Source: Salminus brasiliensis (taxonomy: Eukaryota; Chordata; Actinopteri; Characiformes; Bryconidae). From it: a stretch of 64,000 bases of DNA. The notes beneath the pieces are model-generated. The model was not told where the DNA came from and did not search any database. It saw only the letters and a list, made by a program, of their open reading frames with translations. This document shows positions 1 to 12,250 of this stretch, piece after piece. Position numbers and translations under genes: made by a program. Positions within the stretch are counted from its first letter, which is position 1; every line of letters begins with the position of its first letter. The stretch lies in assembly GCF_030463535.1 (NCBI RefSeq), contig NC_132880.1, positions 40,553,842-40,617,841 of the forward strand. Reading direction: 5' to 3'.

Positions 1-515
1 TGCCAGCCACCCCTGGTCAGTGTGTGTTGTTTATCTCCCAGGCGATGTAAGTCAATGGAGCATCGAGTGGTTGCTGGTATATGGATAGTTCTTTAGACGA
101 GGGTTTTTTTTTACCATTTGAATTAAAAATTTATCAGTGATTTGGTTATTATTTATATCAAGACAAAGTTTCATCGCTGTCAGACCAAAACCTTGTATGT
201 CAAATATAGCAACTTTACTGCAGAAGGAAAAAAAACTTAACTTGGAAGTTGGAAGTCAGTGTAAAATGATTTTATTTTGAAGTATATTTATTAATAATAT
301 CTTCTCTTTGATACAATTACTGCCTGATTAACTTTATGTCAAAAGGTGATGCAATAGATACAAATACAAAAGTGTTAGAATACAGAAATCCAGGTCATTC
401 CAAATGGGTTCGCCTAATTTTACTCTTTTTCTGTATTCTCTAGAGCTCTCTACTGATGACTTTTACAGCCATATTGACTAAAAAACAGTAACATAAGTAT
501 ATATTTTCTGTTACA

Positions 516-517
<2 letters not shown>

Positions 518-566
<49 letters not shown>
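518..566. repeat. (TC)n microsatellite
   Basis: About 24 uninterrupted TC units. Confidence 0.98.
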
Positions 567-571
<5 letters not shown>

Positions 572-649
572 ATTTATCCTAGATAAAATGGGAAGTATTT
601 TTTGCACAAAGCATTTGCACTAATAACTTTACTACCTCACTGGACTCAA

Positions 650-872
650 TATTTATTGCACACTGCATAATTTGCACACTACCCCCAATTATTTATTATT
701 CTCTGTCTGTACTGTGTTGTGTTGTCTGTCCGCACTTGTTTGTGTTGCACTTGTGTTCTGTATGCACTGTGTCTATGTTGCACCATGGTCCTGGAGGAAC
801 GTTGTTTCATTTTACTGTGTACTCTGTATGTAGTTGAAATGACAATAAAACCCACTTGACTTGACTTGACTA
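650..872 (+). repeat. LINE (L2-type) 3'-tail repeat, copy 1
   Basis: A T/G-rich stretch with many TTGCACT words ends in GCACCATGGTCCTGGAGGAA, then GACAATAAAAC and a (CTTGA)n tail. This is a common 5'-truncated LINE end in fish genomes. A second copy with the same core is at 23080-23262. Confidence 0.6.
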
Positions 873-2320
873 TTTTAGGAAGTTTAGTTTGCATTTGTCT
901 TTAATTTCTAAACAGTTAATGATGGTGAAACTGAAAACCTGTCAGTACTGTCACCAGGTGTCTTTACCATCGCTACCAGTTTTGTGCTGGTAATGCTGTA
1001 ATGACCATTTTTCTATTCTGTTCAGGATAAGATATCTTAGATCAAGGGTTTCCTAACAACTTGTATAAGACACATATGAAAAGCATATAAAAAATCATCA
1101 TTTCATTATTATTATTATTATATTTGTAGTAATGGTATCTACTCCACAGTCAGGAGGAATACTTGAGTAAATTATGAACTTTTCCTGCTTCAGTCCTTGC
1201 TGACATGTGCTCCTTTGTCAACTCTGACCATTAAAAAATCCTGAAATGACAGTCGTGCAGTGATCTTAAGGATGATAATAAACTGCTTTAATGTAAATAC
1301 ATCATGTACATTCTGTGTCTTTTTAAGCTATTATAAAAAAACAAACACTGTGATTTTGTAATGATCAACATTTTATTGGAGCAGAGAAGTTTGAAAGCTT
1401 GGGCTGGGGGCAAGGCCCAAACAGCAAGATACTGATGTTTAAAATATGAAAGTAATTCTTAAAGATTTACTTACTTACTTAATAACTTACTCACTTACAT
1501 TTTGTGGTGTTTAATGCTTAAGCTTTGTACTAAAGTAGCCCATAGCTAACATGAATGTATAACCTGGGGACATGGGGGACATGGGGTTCTCCTAATTGAA
1601 GAATCCTCCATACCCACACGTGTATGGGCCTACTACGTCCGTAGCAGCCAGCCCTGCTTCCTTTCCCAGCAGCAGGGAAACAGGAGATTATGGACATAAT
1701 AGTGTTCTGACAGTCAGTTAATTTGAGGTTTTATTGAAATAAATGTCAGTGCGCTGCTGACGCGGAGCGGATGACAGGAAACCCATTGATTATGTCAGCG
1801 CAGGCTGTACGGCCATGTTATCTTTGTGATATTGCCGAAAGGTCAGAGTCAGTACTGGAGTAAGGTTTGCTGTGGTGTAGGAAAAGGGCACAGCGTCATT
1901 AATCCTCAACATGCTCTGATTTACTGCTGCATTTGTTTAGAGGAGTCTTAGACTGCTGCTACGTAAAGTTCACCATGGAGCCCAGAGCCCTTGATGAGGA
2001 CATCAGAAGAAAGACCCATTACACCCATCTGAGATAAGTAACCACAGGTCAGCAAAAGCTGTGTCCACACATCCCACTGATCTGTATTAAAGCTAACCTT
2101 TGTTCCCCTCGTGCCCTTTGATGCTGGCCTTCCTAATTACAAGGCTTTGGTGGAATTGAGATGGTTGACATTAAGGGGGTGCAAATAGCCCATGTGGGGG
2201 CGCCACACTGATGCGTAAAATGACAGGTTTTATTTGACGTGTTTTAATACGTGTACAGTGGAAAAAAAAACACTACAGTAGGCTGATTAATTACACGTTA
2301 TGCAGAATCAATTGTCCTTA
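872..2320. other. Intergenic, no gene seen
   Basis: AT-rich non-coding sequence with short (ATT)n and (CTTA)n runs. One 20-codon frame at 1975-2037 was considered and rejected. Confidence 0.6.
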
Positions 2321-2327
2321 ATGACAT

Positions 2328-2333
2328 TTTATT
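2328..2333 (-). terminator. Putative polyadenylation signal of CART (AATAAA)
   Basis: The minus strand reads AATAAAA about 190 bases after the CART stop codon. A second AATAAA on the same strand lies near 2229-2234. No 3'-end data are available to choose between them. Confidence 0.45.
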
Positions 2334-2523
2334 AAACAAAAATAGATCTATTCAATCGTAGCTATGCTTAATCACACACATGTGTCAAGATCCAAAATTA
2401 CGAACAATACAACGCCAAAAGTTTTAACACGTCAACGATATAAATTCACGAATAAACAATGAGACGAAGGAGCACGTTCCCGGCTGGTCGCGCAGTGGCC
2501 CATGGGAAATGTAGTTCTGGGGT

Positions 2524-3826
2524 TCAGTAGCAGCGCAGGAAGAAGGTGTTGCAGGCGGTTCCTCTCATGCAGTCACACAGGCGGCCGATGCGCGGTCCAT
2601 GCTTCAGAGCGCAGCGCTCCCCGACATCACACTGCAAAACAGCCACTGTCAGGATCCTCAGCAGTTCCCTCACGTCTATCAGGGGGTTCTCAGTTCTTAG
2701 TTTTACTGTCGCACGTGTTCAGATTCTTATACACTGATTTAAACTGAATATGCTGCATCAGCACATGTTTGAATAAACACCTACATTATTCATCATATTT
2801 GCAGTCAATTGGACTTCATATGAACGAGATGGCCTGTATTATAGATTAATCATTTTGAATGCATAATGGACCTTTAATGTGGTGTATTTTTTGTTTATGT
2901 GCATAAAATAGAAGAACCATGGGGGAACCACTTCTGGTTCCTTAATGGACACAATGTGAGAGATGTGTGAAGGTAAAAAACCTTCTGGAGATTTAAAGAA
3001 CCGCTCCATGATGCAGAGGTTCTTCACACTAACATATCTTTTCAACCAAAATGGTCAAACAATCCCTTGTAGCACCTTTATTTCTATGAGTAAAGGTGCA
3101 GTTTTACTGGACAGTTGTTTTTTATGCCCAGTATTTTCTATTAATTCACTGCAAAGTCAAAGCATCTGGTTATATTGTCTGGTTAATAACATGCTATTGC
3201 CAAATACTATGCACCAACACTACCACCAACAATAATAATAATATTAATATCAACAACACCACCACTAATAATAATAACAATAATAGTAATATCAATAATA
3301 ATAATATATCAACAACAACAACAACAATAATAATAATAATAATGTATTTTTACCCTTGGGATGACGCTGGCTTTTTTCTCCAGTGATATCCGATTGTCCT
3401 CGTCTCCATCCAACATATCTTCCAGAGCTTCAGCCTGAGCAAGAACAGCAGAGACGACAGATATAAAGAAAGTCAGTTTTCTAAAACTACACAGTTCAGT
3501 ACTATAAACTTTCTAAAGCAGCTCACAGAACAGACGTGTTGCGTTACTTGCAACAGGTCAGCAGGGCAGCCGGTGAATAGGCTGCATCAACACTGCATGA
3601 TAATGCCCTGAACATCATCCTCAGCATCTTCTTCTTCAACTTAAGTCAAACTGTTCTCTGAATGCCAGCCTTAATATCCTACCAGTTAACTTCTTACCAA
3701 GTCTCTGGTGACGAGCTGCTCCTCGTGCGCTGACAGTCGGTTGTCCAGCGACCCCTGGCCGTGGCAGACGACGCTGAGTGCGAGGATGAAGACCCCCAGG
3801 TACACGGCTGCTCTGGCGCTGTCCAT
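2524..3826 (-). CDS. cart: CART neuropeptide precursor (cocaine- and amphetamine-regulated transcript family), 3 exons, 105 aa
   Basis: CDS exons on the minus strand are 3826-3698, 3434-3354 and 2631-2524 (stop 2526-2524). All junctions are phase 0, with donors GTAAGA and GTAAAA and acceptors TGCTCAG and TTTGCAG. Exon 1 encodes a hydrophobic signal peptide (residues 1 to about 23, ending near CHG-QGS). Exon 2 carries an EALEDML helix matching the EALQEVL segment of CART, then a dibasic KK at residues 63-64. Exon 3 is the cystine-knot-like core, residues 71-105, with six cysteines in the CART spacing (C71, C77, C89, C91, C97, C104) and the motifs CDVGERC, RIGRLCDC and RGTACN. The family are secreted brain and endocrine peptides controlling feeding, stress and reward. 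The 3-exon structure and the last intron falling just before the first core cysteine are as I recall for mammalian CART. Teleosts have several paralogues and I cannot tell which one this is. The mature peptide ends in Tyr rather than the Leu of human CART, and the upstream KR site seems absent. Confidence 0.95.
2895..3115. repeat. GGTTCTT/AAGAACC-type MITE in CART intron 2
   Basis: GAAGAACCATGGGGGAACCA, TTAAAGAACCG and GAGGTTCTTCACA precede a 3' part reading TGTAGCACCTTTATTTCTA. The phrase GTAGCACCTTTATTT recurs at 63295-63309, marking one dispersed family. Confidence 0.5.
3225..3343. repeat. Imperfect (AAT/CAA)n simple repeat in CART intron 2
   Basis: Trinucleotide AAT, CAA and ATC units run to within about 10 bases of the CART exon 2 donor site (3353). 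Confidence 0.9.
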
Positions 3827-3970
3827 GGTGCTGGGCGCTTTGGCGAGGAGGGACTCAGGCGCTGAGAGAAAGCTTTCTGGCGGAGTTTAGTCTGCGCTGC
3901 TGCTGCTGCTGCTTCTGCTGCTGCTTCTGCTGCTTTATTGCTTCATGGAGACGCTTGGAAACTTTCTCCA

Positions 3971-3976
3971 TTTATA
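3971..3976 (-). promoter_or_regulatory. TATA box of the CART gene
   Basis: On the minus strand the sequence reads TATAAAT. It lies about 145 bp upstream of the CART start codon (3826), which predicts transcription starting near 3940-3946 and a 5' UTR of roughly 115 bases. Confidence 0.75.
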
Positions 3977-4006
3977 CCATGCAGAGTGGGGGCTGATGAA
4001 GTCGTG

Positions 4007-4014
4007 TGACGTCA
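4007..4014. promoter_or_regulatory. Consensus cAMP response element (TGACGTCA) upstream of CART
   Basis: A perfect palindromic TGACGTCA sits about 30 bp upstream of the TATA box. Mammalian CART promoters are known to contain a proximal CRE bound by CREB, so this is probably a conserved functional site. Binding is inferred. Confidence 0.8.
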
Positions 4015-6770
4015 CTGCCCCCGTCCCCGAAACCCATTTCTCCACAGGTGTGAGTAAGTCTCTAGGTCAAACGATAACACCGCGCTGACAGTCCAGAGAT
4101 GAAAAACCGCGACCGTGTCATCTATACACGTCAGGGCTGCGGTGCGCAGAGGGAAGCAAATGATGCGTTTTCTGTATCACATTATAGTTCTCACAGATTT
4201 CAGCTCATCACTGAGGATTTACACCAGTGAATGAGCACATTTGCCTGGAAATGAACTGGTGTTGAGTGCTAAGTTCAGAGACATCCAAGGGAATGATAAG
4301 CTGAATAAAACTGGGCTGATCTTATAGACTGAGACCAACACCATTTGCTCATTTAGTCAGCTGCAACAGTAAGACTCTTCCTTCATACTCTGTATTACTG
4401 ACCATGGCTTCCAGATGATCACAGAGGGGGAACTAGCCGTAGTGTAGCCACAGTCCTTTTATCATTCCTCCATAAAATTGAAACCCGAAGCGCCATGTCT
4501 GCATTTCACTGTAGCTTTCCCGTATTTTTGATCTGCTGGGTATCTCAGTATTATAACCAGAGCCAGTGTATGAGGAGTCTGTCAAATGATGGAAAAAGCT
4601 TGGGTGAGCCTGAGTGAGACCTCATTCAATGGGCTGAATTGGGTTAAATGGCTAAAATTTAATCAGAAAATATTATTCTAGTCTTTTGCGCCAGATATTT
4701 TTCTACCTTTACCAGCATATTCCTGTTTTTCTTGGTCAGAAAGACACAAGCATGCAAGCAAGTGCTGATTGGGTAGCCAGCTGATGAGTTCATTGACTGT
4801 TGATGCTCACTGACGCATTGACTTTAAAGTTGGGGTCAAGAATCTACATGAATGTCTTGGCAATATTGGATTCTCCATTATTATTTTTTGAACGGTTCCT
4901 TTCTGGCCCAGCAGGAGTTAAAACACACTTTTTTGGTCAGGATCAGCAAACCCAATAATTGATTTAATGTCTTAGCAAGTTGCACCTTGATTAGATGGTT
5001 TTAGTAGCCATCAACAAGCTTCAGAATTCTGGTTAGATATTTGACCACTCTTCTTGGCAGATTGGAAGACTGAAAGATTGAAGATTGAAGTAATATTGAA
5101 ACAACATTGACATTTTAACAACAAAATCAACAGAAAACCTACTTCTATCATTTGAAACCTTTTATAAATCAGATTACTGCATTACAATATGGTAAACCAT
5201 CCCTGCTTTATGTACAGTAAGGGTATTTTTGTGAAAAGCAGAATATGGAAAATAATACTGAAAAGAGACTTTGTCAAATGTAGAAATGTTATGGTTCAGA
5301 AGTTTTAGAAATATCAGTCATCATCAGCACAATAAAATAAAAATAGCTTTGTCTAAATATATGCATTAATGCATTTGTTTAAATAAATACATACATGTAT
5401 GCACAAATCTGTCCCCCTCCAAAAAAATGCTCCCCATGCTGAAGCTTATACAATAAAAGTATGCATTGCCATTAGCTGACAGCTGAAGACACAGCTAGCG
5501 AGTTAGTCAGCTTCAGTCACAACCAGGCATTTTGCCACAGTAATGTTAAGGTAATTTAGTTAATAATCAATATTTAGTTAGAACTAATATGGATCATCAA
5601 CAGTCACTCATAAATCGAACATTATGAAATGTAAAAGTGATCTTCTGTGTCCTGTGTCACATGATCTCCCAATCTACTACAACTCAATGTATCCAATGTA
5701 ATTGCTGCCAACTTTCGTTGATACTGTACCATTGATCCAATACAGTACTGATATCAACATTTCAACCAAAATTATGAATCTGATCAAATCAATAATGTAT
5801 CACTATCACCTTGCTATCTGGGAGTCCACATATTACTTGTTTTTCAATAGAGTTGAGGTCAGGCCAGGGAAGGTAATCTGAAGAGCCTAATGTTAGTCTG
5901 GTGATGGGATGTGTTGAAGAACAGTCACATATGTCTTATTCTCATTCTCAACTTCTTAAACTCATATTTCTGTATCGGTGAGTTTAGACTTCAGTAGCCA
6001 GACACACTTTTCACTTTATAAATTACATCATAGTTTTATAGTAGTTTCTAAGTAATCCACAATAGCTAATATGGCTTATACTTTATATCTGACTCTAGAG
6101 CCTAAAGTTGGAGAGTTTTAAAGGTTTGTTTTTACATCGAAGCCAGGAACCATTCAGATCCTGTATTTTAAGAGTGTTAATTTGAAGAAAGATGAAGAAC
6201 TTCTCAATGGTTCAACTTGAAGGGTCTTCTATTTAAAAGTGTGCGAAACTGCACAGTGGTTCATGAAATAATCAGCACGTACATACACAGGGGCTAAAAT
6301 GAGGAGGTCTGGATTCCTGGGAAGTGTTTAATAAAAGCCTGCTTGTTATGTGCACCCTTCATTCCAAGAGCCTGACAAGGTGTGATTAGGTTGAGCTGAC
6401 TAAGAGCAGAACCTGGTCTCCATGGTACCAAGCGCAGATATCCAAGAGCAGATATCCAAGAGCAGATATCAACAGGCGGAACACCCTCTTCACCTTAAGT
6501 CATTAGGATAGAACCCCACTGTGTGGTGGATGTGTCCCCTTTTCACCCAGCTGCTTTTTCAGACACAGGAGACATTTTACACAAACTGGGATTTGTTAGC
6601 CAAATTACCCTTTGATGTTCTTCTATTGTAACAATTTTGAAGGTAAGAGGTTTTAAAAGAATAACGTCTGTAAGATGTTAAACACGTCTGTATTTCTCTA
6701 ACAAAGACAATATTAATAACAATGCAGCACTGATATTTCTTGTATGTGTAAAAAAACAATTCTAATAGCA
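4015..6770. other. Intergenic with decayed Tc1-type fragments
   Basis: Phrases at 4930-5070 (TAGTAGCCATCAACAAGCTT, TTTGACCACTCTTCTTGGCA) and 5825-5880 resemble scraps of Tc1-like elements in minus orientation. A 14-bp tandem repeat (CAGATATCCAAGAG, 2.8 copies) lies at 6435-6472. No gene seen. Confidence 0.45.
6435..6472. repeat. 14-bp tandem repeat, 2.8 copies
   Basis: The unit CAGATATCCAAGAG occurs twice, then a partial CAGATATC. Confidence 0.9.
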
Positions 6771-6772
6771 TA

Positions 6773-7193
6773 CACTATATGTCCAAATGTTTGTGGACAC
6801 ACTTTCTAATGAACACACCCACTGCTGACACAGATGTGCAAATGCACACACACAGCTTGTCTAGTCCCTGTAGAGAAGTATTGCCAATATAAAAGGACTC
6901 TCTGGAGCACATAAACATCAACCTATTGGCACCATGCCTAGTGCCAGGTGTGGGCTAGAGGGGTAACAAGCCCACCAGCATTGAGCTGTGGAGCAGTGGA
7001 ACTGTGTTCTCTGGAATGATGGTTGGTGCTCCAGCCAATATGTTTGGGATGAGTTGGGGAGTTGGGGGTGAAGTGGGGTGGAGATAATCCAACATGGTTA
7101 ATCGATTGCTGAATGCAACTACATGAATAAAAACAATGAACAACATGACAATCAGTGAATGAGCAGGTGTCCCATTAGCTTTGTTTATATAGT
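6773..7193 (+). mobile_element. Decayed Tc1-like element (CACTATATG-type terminal inverted repeats), copy 1
   Basis: The left end CACTATATGTCCAAATGTTT and right end GGTGTCCCATTAG...TATATAGT are inverted versions of the CACTATATGGACAAAAGTAT terminus. The interior has the phrases GTGGAGCAGTGGAACTGTGT and GGGATGAGTTGGG shared with 46749-47139. No intact transposase remains. Confidence 0.65.
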
Positions 7194-7556
7194 TTGTACA
7201 TATATATTTCATTTCGCTTATCAGAGGCAGATTAATTGATTTTAGCAAAACAGAGCTAAGCCATTAAGCCTAGAAGAACCACGTTTGGTTGCATAAGGAC
7301 CATATTTGTAGTAGACTGTGAAAAAAACATTTAAAGGTCTGAATAACCTTCACTTCTCTTTTACAAACATGGTTATTTATAGAAACAAATGGTTCTCTTA
7401 TGGGATCATTCAAAGTATTATTTGTATCAACTTTATTTTAATAATGTATAAAAATAATTTCAGTGGGCCAAACCCTCCAAATGCACTGTGCAGAAGTTCT
7501 TAATGAACTGTTGTAAAGCCAAAGTGAATGCAGATGAATGATGTAAATTAACTAAA

Positions 7557-7597
7557 TAATAACAACAACAACAACAATAATAATAATAATAATAATG

Positions 7598-7648
<51 letters not shown>
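7557..7648. repeat. (AAC)n/(AAT)n simple repeat
   Basis: AAC units followed by about 25 AAT units. Confidence 0.95.
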
Positions 7649-8104
7649 TATTTCCTGGTCAAAAGTGTTTATTCATCTGTTTTATCAGCACAACATATTA
7701 TTTAGAAATTTATTACCATTAATACTATTTATTATTAGTATGTCATATGATATGTTAAGTATTAATAAGAAGTTGGTATCCTCAGGGGAATTTTTCATCT
7801 TTTTTTATTGAATGATGTTCCGGTGGTGTGACTATCTGTGAGCTGAGACAATCATGAAGAATTTCTACAAGGTGCAGATATCGGTCATTCTCGACCTGTC
7901 TCATTACATTCTCATCCCTTCAGCTGGTGACATGACTAAAGAACATATCGGACATTGTCTCAAGTAATGACTGTAGATGTGAAAACACAGGAAGGACAGG
8001 TGTGTAATGAATTGACGTGGTACATTTACTTGAAAATGTCAGAAATGGAGAATCAGTCACAGTGAATACCCACAGTGAATATTACTCATATTAAGGTAAA
8101 CAGG

Positions 8105-8795
8105 CTCAAAGATGATCTACTGGATTCAGATTGGGGGGCTGGGAAGGCCAGTAGTCGTTAATAGCTATTACACCACCTCCACCAGTCCAGACTGTCGACA
8201 CAAGGCTGATTGGGTCCATGGATTCATTTTGTTGGTGACAGATTCCGATCCTGCCATATGTGTGCCTCAGCAGAAATTAAGCTTAATTAAACCAGGCTAC
8301 AAAGCCCCTAAAAAGTTCTGGTGCAACCAATTACTTTAGACTCCCCAAATATGAGGAGGAAGGTTGAGACCAGGTCTCAGATGACCTTTCAGTCATCAAG
8401 GAAAACTCTGACGCAAAACCAACACATCTCATCACCCCAAGAACATGGTGGTGGCAGCATCATACTGTGGGGATGTTTTTTAGCAGCAGGGGAAGAGGCA
8501 TAGTGCTCAATACAGTAATATTCTTGAGCAAAACCAGTTTCGGTCAGTCAGTGATTTGAGACTGGGATGGAGGTTTACCTTCCAACAAGACAATGACCCA
8601 AAGCACACTGCTAAAGCAACAGTGAAGTGGTTTAAGGGGAAACGTGTAAATGTATTGGAATGGCCTAGTCAAAGCTCACTGAAGTTTTCTGTTATTTTGT
8701 CCTATCTGTTGTTTGCTTCACAATCTAATTTAATTCCAGGTTGTGAGGTAACCCCAAGGGGGGTGAATACCTTTTCAAGGCACTGTAGATGTTCC
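8105..8795 (+). pseudogene. Tc1-like transposase remnant
   Basis: Translated plus-strand fragments show the Tc1 family signatures HGGGSIILWGCF (8449-8484) and FTFQQDNDPKHTAKATVKWF (about 8574-8633), the latter including the DDE-domain QDNDPKH motif. They lie in different frames with stops between them. The 3' end (GGGGTGAATACC, AAGGCACTGTAG) matches Tc1-like element ends. The gene is dead. Confidence 0.85.
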
Positions 8796-10370
8796 TAATA
8801 AAAAGTGTGGGCTCATGCATATACTAAGGGGAAATAACCATATATATCTACATGAATAAACTTCAGTCTTTCAGTAAACAATTCTGGAACTTCCACTATC
8901 TAGTCATATAATTAAACCCAACAAGCCCCAACAAACCCCTCCTCTTTTTTATGCATATTGTATAATCACTCATATGCTTTAGGGTTTGTTCAATGGACAG
9001 AAAATCCATTTTTTGAACAAAGAGAGACTTGCAGTAATCTTGCACGTACATGTTCAACACGTGCTGGTGAGCATTTGTTTGTTTGGTATGCCCCTTGCAT
9101 TATTCAGAGCTTCAGGGTCGGCCACAGGTCTACATCTCCACACTGTCAGGCCATTAATCAACTCTTCACCTGGCCACCACAGTAACCTTGTAGAACGCAG
9201 AGGAGCAAACCAAGCTCTATAAAATATGTATGGACCAATGTGTCATGACACAATCTAATGAAGGAACTTCATGGCTTGAGGGGCCATGTTTGTTGGCAAA
9301 AGTCATGAAAGATCACGGAAGCCTGATCCTTGTGGACATTACTGATCATGAATCTCTACAGCCTCACGCTAACGTAGAACTTGATCATTTCGGATATGTA
9401 CAATCTATGTATTTAATGGCATGGTCGAGAATAGGTTGTAACAAATCTGAGCATGTATGTTTATTTGTATGCATTCACATTTGCATGCATGGTTCACACA
9501 TAGTGTGAAACAAAAAAGAGAAAAGGAGCTATATAATGAGGCAGAGATAACAACAAAAAAAAAAACACTAACTAATCGTGTCTCCATCCAGTACAGCATG
9601 CAGTACTTAGTAACCTTAGATGATGTAGGCTACCGTGATTAGGAATGGCATCAAAACCAACAAAATACAGATTTGCTGATATGCAGATTTCAAGCTACAT
9701 TTTATTCCACAGGGTCCCTAAGCAGTGCTTTTGTATTCCCTGCACATTAATCACGTAATATCGGCTAAGAGAACATCACTTAGTGAAATTCCTTGATTCA
9801 GAATGCCCTGCATTATCATGTAAAAGACACATGCATGTTGCATTGACCACAATCTGTCCTCTCCTTTGCTTTCTACTGTAACTAGCAATACTAATGAATT
9901 GCAGCCATGTTATCTTACTATATATAAAATAGGGGAATGCATGGCATTTTATAGACATACAACAGGTTTGTTTTACATTGTGTTGTATTGCTTGTTATTC
10001 TCTCAGATAAGGCGCCAACATTTCTGTGCAGTGATAAACCGTAACTCCCTATGCAGTCTGAAGTTCCCTTTGAACTGAACACTTTCACCAACCTATGGAT
10101 TGGAATCTCACTTTAAATGTCAGTATTTTCTGTGTAGTCCACTTCACAGGGACTACTGAGGTGAATGGAATGCACCTTCAGTCTTTAATTTTGGCAGAAT
10201 CATTTTACACCCATTTGTAGTCTTTTCATGGCTGTGTTTGTGTGTTTGCAGTTCAGAGACACCAGGCAAGACGAGCTGTGGCCCACCTAATGAGGGCTGA
10301 AATCTCCTTGCCACCTGATGACATCCACCATACATCTGAGAGCCCAAACGGAACCAGACAGTTCATTTTT
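8796..10370. other. Intergenic, no gene seen
   Basis: Only short random open frames. No recognisable domain or RNA gene. Confidence 0.5.
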
Positions 10371-10545
10371 CAGGCGAGCTCTGCATTCGGCATTTCAGAA
10401 TGTCGAAAGCAACCTTTGAAAAGCTATGTGTCATGATCGGACCTTCTGTAGGGCCATTCATTTTTCCAGTCACCGGCCACCTGTGCCAACTGATAAGAGA
10501 ATCATGTGACGGCTTGATACGTTTATTCGGAAAACCCTGTTCCTT
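10370..10545 (+). pseudogene. PIF/Harbinger-like transposase fragment
   Basis: The plus frame starting near 10390 reads HFRMSKATFEKLCVMIGPSV, which matches the FRMS(R/K)ATF-x-LC motif near the N-terminus of HARBI1-family transposases. The frame is lost about 60 codons later and no DDE domain is seen nearby. Confidence 0.5.
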
Positions 10546-11289
10546 CACTTCTTTTCACATTTTTTGCTTTAGTGATATTCTATAGTGAGATTTTTGCACC
10601 TCACCTTAGCGGAAAAATCTTTTTGTGGTATCTGAATTTTGACTTTTTCACAATTTCGCCAAAACTTGGTGGATGGAAAACCTGCTAAACATGAGTAGAA
10701 CTTAGAACTAGTGTAAATTCCATGTGTTGGCAAACTATTAAGTTCAGCAGCCATTGTTTCAATCATAGACATTTCAGTACCGTTGCTCTCTGCTGCAGTC
10801 AGCAGCAGCTGCAAATGTTAATCTAAAGAGCTCAGCTAGCTAGCTAGATACATTGGCTAGCTAAAAACTACTGTTGCCATATGTGATACACCACTAAAAC
10901 AGTGCTATAAGGACAAAAATGTCAGTCAAAACCCATCTAAGTTAGATTATTAAGATAACTAGGACACAGTGAGGCCTGGGCCGCCATTTATCATGCACTG
11001 GCTGTGAAACTTACACAGTTAACTCTAATGTCACATTCTCATGCTACACTTGTCATTTCTCACAAATTATTACAGACTAAAATGACCTCCGGATGAGTTT
11101 AACAACTGATAAAGTTTCCTACAGCTGCCGCTCTGGATTTTACTGATTAAATACATACTGGACAGGCCAGGTCAGCCTTCTGAAGAACTGAGGGAGAGCG
11201 TGCTAACTAACTAGTCTGTCACAGCTGTGTAACGTGGACTGGTAACCACGACAACAGCAAAGTAATGAGGGACAACATCGATACGTTTA

Positions 11290-11580
11290 TGCATGTCACC
11301 TCACCTTGTCGCTTCATGTGACTTGTATCTGGATTGTATCTTGATAAGATTTTAGCCTGGGAGGGGTTTTGGTTGTGGAATGCGTCTTGGGGAGACGGAT
11401 GTGTTTACACTGCTGCAACGTGTCTCAAATATGTCTCAGGCCACCGCCCAAAATGGTTTGAGTGATTGGGATTAAATGAGTCTTGGGTATTTTTACACTG
11501 CATTTATATGTGGCTATGCCTTATCCAGATATAATCCTGATACTCAAGACACATGAAGAGACCAGGTGTAAACGGGATCA
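11290..11580. mobile_element. MITE with inverted-repeat ends (TTCATGTG family)
   Basis: The left end (GCTTCATGTGACTTGTATCT) and the reverse complement of the right end (CTCTTCATGTGTCTTGAGTA) form imperfect inverted repeats of about 50 bp around a ~290-bp element. A truncated copy of the same end is at 63396-63459. Confidence 0.6.
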
Positions 11581-12087
11581 AAGTGACTCATTTTTCACCT
11601 GTGTCACATTAAGGCAAAAAAAAAAAACAGATTTAAATCACTTCAGCCTGGTAATATGAAAGTAGCTTAAGGGTGTGCTTAGCTTGACAGCTTTTGATTG
11701 ATTAAAATGAACCCTGGTGTAATTACTCTATTGGTGTGGTTTGTTAAATCAAGTAAATTTGAACACTGACCGAGACTATCTGAGCAGGTGGGTTTCGGTC
11801 TGTTTCTAAACCAACCAAACACAGAGCTTTGCACAAGAACACTCCTGCCTGCAAATTCTAGTATCAACCCTGCCCACTCACTTCACCAGTGTCACCATTA
11901 GAATTGCATTCATTAGTGTAGTTGCCTCAGAGAAATAAAGTGTAAGTTGGGATGCAGCCAAAATAACGTTCAACTTTACAGCTTTAAACTTGTTGCGCAG
12001 TTGTTCCATAAACAATTGTAGGACATGTACAATATCAAAATTGATATCAAGATAATGGGGTTTAATAAGGGTCCCTCATCAATGTTT

Positions 12088-12250
12088 CAGAGGAGGAGCA
12101 TGTCTGAAGCCCCTCCTTCCTAATCTAACGTCCTATAAATTCCATCGCTATCTTCATGTGTCTACGACAAGTCTGCACAACCCTCCACCATCCTGTCACC
12201 TCAGTTTTAACCCTATCATTTAACATTCCTGGCTCCACTTATCAGACACC
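12088..12250 (+). repeat. Dispersed repeat A, copy 1
   Basis: Shares GGAGGAGCATGTCTGAAGC, TCCTAATCTAAC, AAATTCCATC and CATGTGTCTAC in the same order with 42286-42450. Confidence 0.7.

Noticed and set aside
1975-2037. 20-codon plus-strand frame beginning MEPRALDEDIRR, recalling the EPRALD motif of CART precursors
   Set aside because: It lies on the opposite strand to the CART gene, has no signal peptide or cysteine core nearby, and the motif is short enough to occur by chance.
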